Source: JAJYKC01 sp035545735
Lineage (GTDB): Bacteria > Acidobacteriota > Terriglobia > Bryobacterales > Bryobacteraceae
Reading direction: 5' to 3'
DNA: 64,000 nucleotides
Assembly: GCA_035545735.1 (NCBI GenBank)
Contig: DASZXS010000083.1
Location: forward strand, 62,001-126,000
The position numbers and the translations under genes were made by a program. Positions 1 through 8,036 of this stretch are shown here, in pieces (position 1 is the first letter of the stretch; the number at the start of each line of letters is the position of its first letter). The notes beneath the pieces were generated by a model. The model made no database searches. It worked only from the letters and a program-made list of their open reading frames with translations, and was not told the origin of the DNA.

Positions 1-383
1 TCGGGGCTACCTGGATTCGCGGCGCCGAACTCGCAAAATTCCTCAATTCCCGCTATATCACCGGAATTCGCGTCTATCCGACGCGCTTCCAGCCTACGGC
101 GTCGAAGGGGAAGGGGGAATGGATGAACGGCGTGCGGTTCGTAATCACGGACCGGGATAATTTCGATAGCGTCGGGTTTGGCCTGGAACTGGCCTATGCG
201 TTGGAACAGCTCTATCCCGGCAAGATCGATTGGAAGGCAAACGAGCGCCTGATCGGAAGCGATCAGGTGATCGCCGAGCTGAAGGCAGGATCGACGCCGT
301 CCACGATTATGCAGAAATACCGCGAGCGTCTGGACGAATTCGTCAATACCCGCGCGAAATATCTTCTTTATCCGGGCCGCTAA
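1..383 (+). CDS. DUF1343 / NamZ-family protein, C-terminal part
   Basis: The reading frame is open from base 3 to the TAA at 381-383, so the gene begins upstream of the window. The visible 126 residues match the end of the DUF1343 family: a WIRGAELAKFLN stretch, then YPTRFQPTASK, GVRFVITDRDNF and a C-terminal helix ending in YLLYPGR. Characterised members (NamZ) are exo-acting N-acetylmuramidases that remove terminal MurNAc from peptidoglycan fragments, usually outside the cytoplasm. The catalytic N-terminal domain is not visible, so activity cannot be judged. It is convergent with the small AT-hook gene; a GC-rich hairpin (387-423) lies between them. Confidence 0.8.
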   Translation, partial: GATWIRGAELAKFLNSRYITGIRVYPTRFQPTASKGKGEWMNGVRFVITDRDNFDSVGFGLELAYALEQLYPGKIDWKANERLIGSDQVIAELKAGSTPSTIMQKYRERLDEFVNTRAKYLLYPGR

Positions 384-386
384 TAG

Positions 387-423
387 GGCGGGAGGCGGAG
401 CTGGTCTGCGCGCCTGTCCCGCC
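387..423. other. GC-rich hairpin between convergent genes
   Basis: GGCGGG (387-392) pairs with CCCGCC (418-423), and GGCG (394-397) pairs with CGCC (411-414), with a small bulge. It sits exactly between two convergent stop codons. There is no T-run on either side, so it is at best a weak or factor-assisted terminator. Confidence 0.4.
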
Positions 424-432
424 AGCGAGATT

Positions 433-657
433 TCAAGCGACCGCCGCCCGGGTTGGGACTGCCAGCGCTTTGGAATCGGACTTTGCCTTGTTCTTGCTGC
501 CGGGCGGGCGCCCGCGCCGCTTCACCTCGGACATCCATGAAGGAGGACGGCCCCGCCTTTTCCCGCGGCCCCTCGCCAACCTCTCCAAGCTTAAAATAGC
601 TTCCTCTATTTGCTCTCTTTCCTGTCGCAAATCGGCAAGCATCTTTGATACGTCCAT
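433..657 (-). CDS. Small AT-hook-like basic protein (74 aa)
   Basis: A 74-residue protein. Residues 1-28 form an amphipathic, probably coiled helix (DVSKMLADLRQEREQIEEAI). The rest is very basic, with two RGRPP cores about 13 residues apart, the second continuing as GRPPGSKNK. RGRPP is the core of the AT-hook, a minor-groove DNA-binding motif. A dimerising helix plus two hooks suggests a small nucoid-associated or regulatory DNA-binding protein; that role is inference. Codon use is GC-rich like the neighbours. The start ATG (655-657) follows an AT-rich leader holding a candidate promoter and two dyads, which supports a real, regulated gene. Confidence 0.6.
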   Translation of the reverse strand: MDVSKMLADLRQEREQIEEAILSLERLARGRGKRRGRPPSWMSEVKRRGRPPGSKNKAKSDSKALAVPTRAAVA

Positions 658-734
658 GAATTTTTTAACCTTCCCCAGTCGTTTGTGAATAACATCGAGC
701 GTTCGGAAACTAGAACACGCGCCATCACTAACTC

Positions 735-801
735 GACGTATACCACGTCTTTGTACTCCATTTTTTGGGGAATATCAAGTATCCTGTTCGGGATTCCGAA
801 C
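735..801 (-). promoter_or_regulatory. Candidate promoter with two flanking dyads for the AT-hook gene
   Basis: On the minus strand a -35 TTGATA (778-773) and a -10 TACAAA (755-750) are separated by 17 bp. Just upstream of the -35 is a perfect dyad, GTTCGG-GATT-CCGAAC (786-801). Just downstream of the -10 is a second, GACGT-ATACC-ACGTC (735-749). The arrangement resembles a promoter flanked by regulator sites; the regulator is unknown. Confidence 0.4.
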
Positions 802-839
802 AAGGTCCCATCGGTAAGGGTACTTTTTGCAGGCCAGTA

Positions 840-2264
840 CTAAGTGACTCTCGGCGGTTTTTCGGACCGCGCCGCTCGTCTCCAGTACACAAATAGCGGG
901 AGCCCGGACGCGATAATTATCAAGCCAAACAGGCTTTCGCGCGGGGATTTCAATAATGTAGAAAGAATTAAACCTGCCAGGGCGGCGATAAACGCAATCG
1001 GCAAATAGGGGAAGCCCGGCACGCGGTACGGTCTAGGTATATCGGGACGCTTCATCCGGAGAACGATGACCGAGGAAGCCGCCAGCGCGTAGAAGATGGC
1101 GCTCGCAAAAATGACGTAAGTGAAAAGCTGATCGTACTTGCCGCTCAAAACCAAAACAGACGACCAGCCTCCGAGCAGGATAATCGATGCCCCCGGCGTC
1201 CCCCACCGCGGATGCACGTTCCCGATGGCCCGGAAGAACTGCCCATCGAGGGCCATGGCGTACGGAACGCGCGAACCGGAGAGGATGGAACCGTTGAGCG
1301 CGGCGAAAATGGAAATCATTGCGGCAATACTGACCACATTGGCGCCCCAATTTCCCAGGATATGGCGGGTCATTTCGCTCGCCACCCGGTCGGTGGAGGC
1401 TACCGTGGCCGCCGGCAGCACAAAAAAGTACGCGCAGTTCATCAGCACGTAAATGACGACCACGGCGAAGGTTCCCAGGATGAGCGCCCGGGGCAGATTG
1501 CGCTGGGGCTGGCTGATTTCCGACGAGACCATGCTGAGGTTATTCCAGCCGTCGTAGGCCCACAGAGCCGCGACCAAGGCCCCAAAAAAGCCGGCAATGC
1601 CGCCGGGAGCGGCGGCGCTCGTGTGGAAATTCGCCGCGACTCCCTGCCCTCCGAAAAGCCCGGCGACGATAATAGCCACAATCAGCGCCACCTTGACGAT
1701 CGTCACGCCGATCTGAATGCCGGCTCCCAGCTTGGCGCCTAAATAATTGATTGCCGAAAGGATAACAATAACGCCCAGCGCCATAAACTGGCCATAGCGA
1801 ATTTCCAGCGGGCCGCCGTGCTCCCCGAGCGGCAGTGGGATCACCGCCCAGACGCTTTCGAGCGCCGGATTGAAATTCGCCAGATAAAGAAAAAAACCCG
1901 TAGCCAGCGTGGCGATAGAACCGGCTTTCCCGACCCACAACTGCATCCATCCGTAAAGGTAGGCCATGAGCGGGCCATACGCCTCGCGCAGGAACACATA
2001 TTCGCCCCCGGCTTCCGGAAGGGCCGCCGCCAGCTCGGCGTAGGTGAGCGCCCCGCACAGAGAGAGGACGCCGCCGAAGATCCAGACGAATAGAACCATA
2101 TACGGCGTGCCGACATTCTCCACCATCGTTTTCGGCACCAGAAATATCCCGCTGCCGATGACCGTCCCGATCACAATGGAGGCGGCGCTCCAGATGCCTA
2201 ATTCGCGCTTCAGCGTGTCTTTTCTCGCCATCCCGGATGCGCCCGGACCGGATAATTCAGACAT
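840..2264 (-). CDS. APC-superfamily amino acid permease
   Basis: A 474-residue inner-membrane transporter of the amino acid-polyamine-organocation superfamily, with about 12 hydrophobic segments. The first helix carries the hallmark glycine-rich substrate loop (IGTVIGSGIFLVP, residues about 32-44). The GGEYVFLREAYGP stretch after the third segment is typical of the basic amino acid/polyamine antiporter and cationic amino acid branches. The substrate is not readable from sequence. Its start overlaps the 3' end of the sodium symporter gene by 8 bp, so the two are probably co-transcribed, the symporter first. Together with the divergent FAD/2Fe-2S oxidoreductase genes this suggests uptake and oxidation of an amino-acid-like compound. 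Confidence 0.88.
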   Translation of the reverse strand: MSELSGPGASGMARKDTLKRELGIWSAASIVIGTVIGSGIFLVPKTMVENVGTPYMVLFVWIFGGVLSLCGALTYAELAAALPEAGGEYVFLREAYGPLMAYLYGWMQLWVGKAGSIATLATGFFLYLANFNPALESVWAVIPLPLGEHGGPLEIRYGQFMALGVIVILSAINYLGAKLGAGIQIGVTIVKVALIVAIIVAGLFGGQGVAANFHTSAAAPGGIAGFFGALVAALWAYDGWNNLSMVSSEISQPQRNLPRALILGTFAVVVIYVLMNCAYFFVLPAATVASTDRVASEMTRHILGNWGANVVSIAAMISIFAALNGSILSGSRVPYAMALDGQFFRAIGNVHPRWGTPGASIILLGGWSSVLVLSGKYDQLFTYVIFASAIFYALAASSVIVLRMKRPDIPRPYRVPGFPYLPIAFIAALAGLILSTLLKSPRESLFGLIIIASGLPLFVYWRRAARSEKPPRVT

Positions 2265-3741
2265 TCGAGCCTCTTTCCCGAATAAAGAATGAACTCAGAT
2301 AGCCCACCGCGAAGGTGACCGCCGTGCCGAAAAGCACGTACCAGGTAAACGCAACGGACGTGTAACGCCGCAACGAAACCACCGAAACCAAACCAACCGC
2401 CATCCCCAGCATGGCCGCATACTCACCCGGCTTCCGCGTCAGCGTGCCCAGCAGAAAGACGCCCAGAAGCGCACCGTACAGAATGGAGGCAATAGAGAGG
2501 CCGGCTTCGAGCACCGAGCCCCAGTGCTGCGCAATCCAACCGACGAGAACAAGCACCACTCCCCAGCCCGCCGTGGTCCAGCGCGCCGCCCGCAGAAAGA
2601 AGGCGTCGTCGCGCCCCGCATGCTTCGCCAGCGGCTTCAGAAAATCCATCATGACGGTGGAGGAAAGCGAGTTTAAGGCCGCACTGAGGTTAGACATTCC
2701 AGCGGCCAGAATCGCGGCAATCACCAGGCCCGCGACACCCGGCGGAAGATTGCGCCACACGAATTCGGGATAGACCCGGTCCATCGGCTGCGGGGCGGGC
2801 AGGCCGAGGTCGTGGTAATGCACGAAAAGTAGCGTGCCGATCAGCAAAAACAGCGAGAACTGCAAAAAAATGACGATCCAACTGGAAAATAGCGCCAGGC
2901 GGCTCTCCCGTTCATTCCGCGCCGCCAGCAGGCGCTGGACCATCAACTGCTCCGTGCCATGGCTGGCGGTGGTGAGGAAACATCCTCCGATAATGCCGCC
3001 CCAGAAGCTATACTTGCGCGAAAAGAACTCCGCCGTCCAGGAGAGCCGGAAATCGAAAACCTGAAATTTGTCCAGCGGAGCCGCCACCTCCACCGCGTGC
3101 GCCCATCCGCCCGGGATTTGATGCAGAATTACAAAAAAACTGACCGCGGCGCCCGCGATATAAAGAGCCATCTGCACTACATCCGTCCAGATCACCGCCG
3201 TCAGGCCGCCTTCAAAGGTATAGAAGAGAGTCAGGACCACGATCGCCAGAATTGAAATAAGTTCGCCCGTGCCGCCCGCCCCGAGGCCGCGATAAAACGA
3301 GCCCAGAACAACCGAGATGATAATGGATAAGGCGAAGACGCGCACTCCTTCCGCCAGGGCGCGGAGCACGAGAAACGTTCCGGCGGTCAGCTTGCGAATG
3401 CGGTCGCCAAAACGGCGGCGCATCAGCTCATAAGCCGTGAACATCTCACCGCGAAAATAGTGCGGCAGAAAAATGGCGGCGATCGCGATGCGTGCGAGAA
3501 GATAGCCAAGGACAAGTTGGAGAAATTCGAAATTGCCGCCAAAAGCAAGCGCCGGCGTGCCAATTACGGTTAGGGTACTGGTTTCGGCCGAGACGATCGA
3601 GAGTGCGATAGCCCACCAGGGAGTGGTTTTGCCGCCAAGGAAGTAGTCCCGCAGGCTTCGCTGCGACTTGCGGAAGCGCGCTCCAAACCAGGTGATTCCC
3701 GCAAGATAGAGTGCGATGACCGTCAAATCCAGTGCATGCAT
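2257..3741 (-). CDS. Sodium:solute symporter (SSS family)
   Basis: A 494-residue integral membrane protein with about 13 hydrophobic segments. It shows SSS-family features: an N-terminal helix with GITWFGARFRKSQRSLRDYFLGGKTTPWW, then a SAETSTLTVIGTPALAF stretch, and GMSNLSAALNSLSSTVMMDF in the middle. Such carriers couple Na+ entry to uptake of sugars, amino acids or organic acids. I chose the ATG at 3741; a frame extension to 3831 adds a Ser/Ala-rich, non-membrane segment. A TATCAT box ends 10 nt before this ATG and there is no Shine-Dalgarno site, so the transcript may be almost leaderless. It is divergent from the 2Fe-2S gene and upstream of the APC permease. Confidence 0.87.
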   Translation of the reverse strand: MHALDLTVIALYLAGITWFGARFRKSQRSLRDYFLGGKTTPWWAIALSIVSAETSTLTVIGTPALAFGGNFEFLQLVLGYLLARIAIAAIFLPHYFRGEMFTAYELMRRRFGDRIRKLTAGTFLVLRALAEGVRVFALSIIISVVLGSFYRGLGAGGTGELISILAIVVLTLFYTFEGGLTAVIWTDVVQMALYIAGAAVSFFVILHQIPGGWAHAVEVAAPLDKFQVFDFRLSWTAEFFSRKYSFWGGIIGGCFLTTASHGTEQLMVQRLLAARNERESRLALFSSWIVIFLQFSLFLLIGTLLFVHYHDLGLPAPQPMDRVYPEFVWRNLPPGVAGLVIAAILAAGMSNLSAALNSLSSTVMMDFLKPLAKHAGRDDAFFLRAARWTTAGWGVVLVLVGWIAQHWGSVLEAGLSIASILYGALLGVFLLGTLTRKPGEYAAMLGMAVGLVSVVSLRRYTSVAFTWYVLFGTAVTFAVGYLSSFFIRERGSNV

Positions 3742-3831
3742 GAAAACGCGGATGATAGCACAGGAAGCCGCTTTCCCCGCGCCGGCGGAGGAACCCGCGC
3801 CGATTTTCAACGTATTAAATCGGGAGGCCAT

Positions 3832-4080
3832 TTGACTGACGACGTTGTTCTAACCGTGGACGGGGTAGTGATTCTGGCGCCGCGGGGCGCCACCGTCGCG
3901 GCGGCCATCGCCCGCGCGGGAATCTCCCGCTTTCGCATTTCCGTTAACGGCGAGCCGCGCGCTCCCCTCTGCGGTATGGGGGTGTGCTTCGAGTGCCGGG
4001 TGACCATCAACGGGCGGAAGCACGTCCGGAGTTGCCAGGCGGTCTGCGAAACCGGGATGGAAGTAAGCACGGATGCCTGA
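3832..4080 (+). CDS. (2Fe-2S)-binding subunit of an FAD oxidoreductase
   Basis: A short 82-residue ferredoxin-like protein. The cluster ligands are CGMGVCFEC followed 12 residues later by a fourth Cys (HVRSCQ), the C-x4-C-x2-C...C pattern of plant-type 2Fe-2S domains. Proteins of this size are the small subunit (HcnA/OoxC-like) of heteromeric opine, D-hydroxyproline and cyanide-forming glycine dehydrogenases. I chose the TTG at 3832 because GGGAGG lies 5-10 nt upstream; the longer ATG frame from 3736 adds low-complexity residues. Its end overlaps the FAD subunit start by 8 bp, implying translational coupling. The third, D-amino-acid-oxidase-like catalytic subunit is not in this window. Confidence 0.8.
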   Translation: MTDDVVLTVDGVVILAPRGATVAAAIARAGISRFRISVNGEPRAPLCGMGVCFECRVTINGRKHVRSCQAVCETGMEVSTDA

Positions 4081-5317
4081 CGCCGCCATTGTGGTCCTGG
4101 GAGCTGGACCCGCCGGCCTTGCCGCCGCCGGAAGAGCCGCCGAATGCGGACAGAGGGTCGTCCTGATCGACGATAACGGCCGGCCGGGCGGCCAGATTTG
4201 GCGCGCCGACGTGTCCGAACCTCCCCACCCGGAAATGCTGCCCTGGCAGTATCGCGTCACCGAGCGGCACGTGGAGGTCTGGACGGGCTCGCAGGTAGCG
4301 GCGTCGCCGGGACCGAGCCGCCTGCTCGTCGAAACGCCGCAAGGACCGCGCAACCTGCGTTATTCCAAACTCATTCTCGCCACAGGCGCGCGCGAGCGCT
4401 TCCTGCCGTTCGCCGGGTGGACCCTCCCGGGAGTGATGGGCGCCGGCGGATTGCAGGCTCTGGTGAAATCCGGGTGGCCCATCAACGGGCGGCGCGTGGT
4501 AGTGGCGGGGAGCGGTCCGCTGCTGCTCGCGGTTGCCTCTTACCTGCGCCGGCGCGGCGCCAGAGTGCTGGCCGTGGCGGAACAAGCCTCTGCCGGGCAC
4601 GTGCGGCGCTTCGCCGCGGGTTTGGCTCTGGACCGCCACCGTCTGGGGCAGGCGCTGCGCCTGCGCGCGAGCCTGCTGGGTACCCCGTACCGGACGTCCT
4701 GCTGGCCGGTATCCGCCGAGGGCGATGGAAAACTCGAGCGCGTCACCCTTACGGGCGGCCGTACTCTCGATTGCGACTATCTCGCCTGCGGCTTCGGACT
4801 CATTCCGAATACCGAGCCTGCCGCGCTGCTCGGCTGCCGCATCGAAGACGGCCGCGTGGCGGTGGATGAGTGGCAGCAAACGTCCGTAAGCGGAGTCTAC
4901 GCCGCCGGAGAAGTCACCGGAGTTGGCGGCGTGGACCTGGCCTTGGCCGAAGGGGAAATCGCGGGATTCTCAGCCGGGGGAAATCCGGACGCTGCCCGGA
5001 AACGCTTCGCCGTCCGCGATTCCAACCGCCGCTTCGCCGTCCGGATGAATGCCGCCTTCGCATTGCGGGCCGAACTCCGGCAAATCCCGCGGCCCGACAC
5101 CGTCCTCTGCCGCTGCGAGGATGTTTCCTTCGAGCGCGCCGGCCGCTGCTCGGGGTGGCGCGAGGCTAAACTGCACACCCGCTGTGGGATGGGTCCATGC
5201 CAAGGACGAGTATGCGGAGAGGCGGCCCGGTTCCTGTTCGGCTGGGACACCAAATCGGACAGACAACCCATTTTACCAGTCGACATATCATTATTGAGCC
5301 ACTCCTCGGACGGCTAG
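4073..5317 (+). CDS. FAD/NAD(P)-dependent oxidoreductase with C-terminal Fe-S domain (HcnB/OoxA-like)
   Basis: A 414-residue flavoprotein. The N-terminus has an FAD-binding dinucleotide fold (VVLGAGPAGLAAAGRAAECG, residues 7-26) and a second nucleotide-binding fold lies around 140-165 (VVVAGSGPLLLAVASYLRRRGA). A late FAD motif (GVYAAGEVTGVGGVDLALAEG) closes the core. The C-terminus carries a BFD-like Cys motif: CRCEDV about 40 residues before CGMGPCQGRVC. This is the architecture of the alpha subunit of opine oxidase, D-hydroxyproline dehydrogenase and hydrogen cyanide synthase HcnB. It pairs with the overlapping 2Fe-2S subunit. The actual substrate cannot be assigned. Confidence 0.82.
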   Translation: MPDAAIVVLGAGPAGLAAAGRAAECGQRVVLIDDNGRPGGQIWRADVSEPPHPEMLPWQYRVTERHVEVWTGSQVAASPGPSRLLVETPQGPRNLRYSKLILATGARERFLPFAGWTLPGVMGAGGLQALVKSGWPINGRRVVVAGSGPLLLAVASYLRRRGARVLAVAEQASAGHVRRFAAGLALDRHRLGQALRLRASLLGTPYRTSCWPVSAEGDGKLERVTLTGGRTLDCDYLACGFGLIPNTEPAALLGCRIEDGRVAVDEWQQTSVSGVYAAGEVTGVGGVDLALAEGEIAGFSAGGNPDAARKRFAVRDSNRRFAVRMNAAFALRAELRQIPRPDTVLCRCEDVSFERAGRCSGWREAKLHTRCGMGPCQGRVCGEAARFLFGWDTKSDRQPILPVDISLLSHSSDG

Positions 5318-5393
5318 AACAAAATCTCTCATCTAGTTGATAAACATACATAATTATTGCTAGAGGCGCCAGGCAACAACAAAATCCTTGCAA

Positions 5394-5408
5394 TATCTAT
5401 AGTAGATA
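5394..5408. promoter_or_regulatory. Inverted repeat upstream of the porin gene
   Basis: TATCTA-TAG-TAGATA is a perfect 6-3-6 dyad in an AT-rich leader, 42 bp before the porin start. It could be an operator or part of a promoter; no confident -35/-10 pair could be fixed beside it. Confidence 0.3.
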
Positions 5409-5450
5409 GATAAACTTTTGGAAGTATTCTCGGTGAGGAGATCTTCCATA

Positions 5451-6884
5451 ATGACTGTGTATCGGCCCGCCCTCTGGCTGGGCTTCTCGCTTCTGGCAGC
5501 CGGCGCCGTTCCCGCTTTCGCGCAATACGACAAGGTGGCCGCGATGGGGTCGGATTCCAGCCTTACGCCCAAGGGAGGTCCGGCATCCTCTCCCGCCGTC
5601 GAAACCGGCGTTCCCTATGACCTCCCGGATCTCCGCCCCACGGGAATGCTGAATGACCAACTCCCCAAGTGGCTGCAGTTTGGACTGGAGGAGCGTTTCC
5701 GGTGGGAGGGAACCCACAACTCCGGTTTTAGCCCGGGACGCACCGATTCCTACTTGCTCAACCGGTTCCGTTTCGGGATGGTGCTACAGCCCGCAGGCTG
5801 GTTTCGTATCGTGGCCCAAGTACAGGATGCGCGCCCGTTTCTTCAAAATCCCCCCATTGGACCGCCCAATGAGAACCGCTGGGACCTGAAATACGCCTAC
5901 GCGGAGTTCGGTAACTCCGAAACCCAACCCGTGAGCCTCCGCGTGGGCCGGCAGAGCATCGACTATAACAGCACCATCCTTTCGAACTCCGAATGGCGCA
6001 ACCAGGCGCGCTCTTACGACGCCGTCGTGACGAACTTTCACGTCGATCGCTACCGTTTGGGAATCTTTGCCGCCTCCGTTGTCGCGCCGCTCGACGAAGG
6101 GATCAGCCATCACGTGGCCGGCAACAACGTGTACGGCATGTTCGGAGGCATTGACCGCCTGCTTCCCCATTCGGCGATCGAACCCTTCGTGATCTGGCGC
6201 GTTCTGCCGGGCATCGGCGTGGAAACCGCCACTGGAACCACGAAGGGAAAGCTGGACGAGAAGGCATACGGGTTCCGCATCCGCGGCAAGGAGATCTCAA
6301 ATTTCGACTATCGCTTCGAGTCGATTTGGGAGAGAGGCAGTGCGGGCTCGAACGGCATTGAAGCTTGGGGTGCCACGCTGGGAGCGGGCTATCGCGCCGA
6401 AAATCTCCCCGGCCGCCCGCGATTTTTTACCGGTTATGACTACGCTTCCGGCGACAAGAACCCCAGGGACGGGATTCACAACACCTTCGATACCATGTAC
6501 CCGACCGCCCACGATCGCTTCGGCATCGCCGATCAATTCGGCTGGCAGAACATCATCGGCGTTCGCGCCGGCGGCACATTTGAGCCTCACCGGCGGTGGC
6601 AGATCACAGGGCAGTATCTGAACTTCTGGCTGGCAAGCGCCACCGATGCCGTCTATAACACGTCCGGAGGCGCGATCGCCCGCGATGCGACGGGCAAATC
6701 CGGCGCGCATCTCGCCGAAGAGTTCGACGTTTATACCTGGTACGAGATCAACCGCCAGGTCCATGTCGGCGTCGGGATCGGTCACGTGATGCCGGGTCAT
6801 TTTTTGGCCAGCGTCACCAAGGGTGCGGCGTATACTTATCCCTACATCGCGGTCGAATTGCTCGACGGACGCCGCGTCAGGTAG
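5451..6884 (+). CDS. Alginate-export-type outer membrane porin
   Basis: A 477-residue exported protein. The N-terminus is a clear signal peptide (MTVYRPALWLGFSLLAAGAV ending PAFA). The mature part has alternating beta-strand-like residues, a LPKWLQFGLEERFRWEGTHN opening, a LRVGRQSIDYNST region and a short final strand ending LLDGRRVR. These match the Alginate_exp family of outer-membrane beta-barrels. The ATG at 5451 follows GGTGAGGAG at good distance; an in-frame upstream ATG at 5418 would push residues in front of the signal peptide. It likely provides outer-membrane entry for a small solute; a link to the adjacent transport/oxidoreductase genes is only positional. Confidence 0.75.
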   Translation: MTVYRPALWLGFSLLAAGAVPAFAQYDKVAAMGSDSSLTPKGGPASSPAVETGVPYDLPDLRPTGMLNDQLPKWLQFGLEERFRWEGTHNSGFSPGRTDSYLLNRFRFGMVLQPAGWFRIVAQVQDARPFLQNPPIGPPNENRWDLKYAYAEFGNSETQPVSLRVGRQSIDYNSTILSNSEWRNQARSYDAVVTNFHVDRYRLGIFAASVVAPLDEGISHHVAGNNVYGMFGGIDRLLPHSAIEPFVIWRVLPGIGVETATGTTKGKLDEKAYGFRIRGKEISNFDYRFESIWERGSAGSNGIEAWGATLGAGYRAENLPGRPRFFTGYDYASGDKNPRDGIHNTFDTMYPTAHDRFGIADQFGWQNIIGVRAGGTFEPHRRWQITGQYLNFWLASATDAVYNTSGGAIARDATGKSGAHLAEEFDVYTWYEINRQVHVGVGIGHVMPGHFLASVTKGAAYTYPYIAVELLDGRRVR

Positions 6885-6916
6885 ATCCAGGCGCCGCCAT
6901 CTCCTTTTCATCGCAT

Positions 6917-6946
6917 TTGACACAAACCGCTGGGGATCGCTACACT
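6917..6946 (+). promoter_or_regulatory. Promoter of the rplM-rpsI operon
   Basis: A perfect -35 TTGACA (6917-6922) and a -10 TACACT (6941-6946) with an 18-bp spacer. The rplM start codon is 39 nt further on, preceded by a GGGAGA ribosome-binding site. This is the clearest housekeeping promoter in the window. Confidence 0.75.
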
Positions 6947-6985
6947 AAATTGTCTGTTAGGACCCAAGGGAGATAGTCTGTCTGT

Positions 6986-7414
6986 ATGAAAACCCAATTC
7001 CCGTCCAAAGGGGAAGTGGTGCGCAAATGGCACGTGATTGACGCTGAGGATGCGGTTCTCGGCCGTCTGGCAAGCCACGCCGCGCAACTGCTGATGGGCA
7101 AGACCAAACCCATTTACACCCCGTTTTTGGACACCGGCGATCACGTGATCGTCATTAACGCGGACAAGGTGAAGCTCACCGGCCGCAAAGAAGAGCAGAA
7201 AGTTTACCGCCGCCACTCGGGCTATCCGGGCGGGTTGTCGGAGATTCAGGCGCGGAAAGTTCGCGCCGTCCGCCCCGTGAGGATGGTGGAAGAAGCAATT
7301 TCAGGCATGCTGCCGAAGAACAATCTCGGCAAGCAGATGTACCGGAAGTTGAAGGTTTATGCGGGGGCAAAACATCCGCATCAGGCGCAACAACCGGTCG
7401 CATTGCCGTTGTAA
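6986..7414 (+). CDS. rplM: 50S ribosomal protein L13
   Basis: A 142-residue protein with the full L13 signature: W-H-V-I-D-A-E-D near the N-terminus, LGRLASHAAQLLMGK, DHVIVINADKVKLTGRK, YRRHSGYPGGL, and AISGMLPKNNLGKQMYRKLKVYAG near the end. L13 binds 23S rRNA early in large-subunit assembly. As in most bacteria it is followed at once by rpsI (L13-S9 pair), with 17 nt between. Length and motifs are normal. Confidence 0.98.
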   Translation: MKTQFPSKGEVVRKWHVIDAEDAVLGRLASHAAQLLMGKTKPIYTPFLDTGDHVIVINADKVKLTGRKEEQKVYRRHSGYPGGLSEIQARKVRAVRPVRMVEEAISGMLPKNNLGKQMYRKLKVYAGAKHPHQAQQPVALPL

Positions 7415-7431
7415 ACGAGAGAGGATTCCAA

Positions 7432-7830
7432 GTGGCAGCAACGTTAGTTCAACATTTAGGCACCGGGCGCCGGAAGACTTCCGTGGCCCGCATTTTTCTC
7501 CGGTCCGGCAAAGGCTCCATCACCGTCAACGGACGTCCCTTCGAAGAATACTTCCCCAGTGAATCGGCCCGTGCGCTGGTGCGCCAGCCGCTTCTCGCCA
7601 CCGAATCGTCCGACCGTTTCGATGTGATTGTACTCGCCAACGGCGGCGGCGTTCTCGGACAGGCGGGCGCCGCCCGTCTCGGCATCGCCCGTGCCCTGAT
7701 CGAATTCAATTCCGAGCTTCGCGGCAAGCTGAAGCAACTCGGATTCCTGACCCGCGACCCGCGCGCCCACGAACGCAAGAAGTACGGACAAAAAGGCGCA
7801 CGCAAGCGGTTCCAGTTCTCAAAGAGATAG
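7432..7830 (+). CDS. rpsI: 30S ribosomal protein S9
   Basis: A 132-residue protein starting at GTG with GAGAGG upstream. It has the S9 motifs GTGRRKTSVARIFLRSGKG, ITVNGRPFEEYFP, an internal GQAGAARLGIARAL stretch and the conserved basic tail ending KRFQFSKR, whose terminal Arg reaches the P-site tRNA in characterised ribosomes. It is the second gene of the rplM-rpsI operon. The 206 bp before rpsB contain no confident terminator or promoter. Confidence 0.98.
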   Translation: MAATLVQHLGTGRRKTSVARIFLRSGKGSITVNGRPFEEYFPSESARALVRQPLLATESSDRFDVIVLANGGGVLGQAGAARLGIARALIEFNSELRGKLKQLGFLTRDPRAHERKKYGQKGARKRFQFSKR

Positions 7831-8036
7831 TCTGGCCGGCTGTCCGCTCAGCCCTCTCTTTAGCATCCTGATTTGTTCCCGGCCGGCAAATTCCGCTTTG
7901 GGCGCCGGGTTGGGGAAGTCCGGGTGAAATCGTTCTTGAGACGCACATTCTCTAGCGCATCCCGCGCGTCCAAGAACCCGTTGCAGGCGAACCGCGCTAT
8001 GCGCCTGCTGCATTTAACGAGGCATAAGGAGGAACT

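Noticed and set aside
387..423. An intrinsic terminator after the DUF1343 gene
   Set aside because: The hairpin is real but has no T-run on either strand, so I list it only as a hairpin.
606..803. A minus-strand 65-codon frame upstream of the AT-hook gene
   Set aside because: It overlaps the promoter region and start of the AT-hook gene in another frame, has no family resemblance and an odd composition.
3832..5317. Hydrogen cyanide synthase (hcnAB) as the specific assignment
   Set aside because: The subunit architecture is shared by opine and hydroxyproline dehydrogenases, and the third subunit is absent, so a specific product would be overclaiming.
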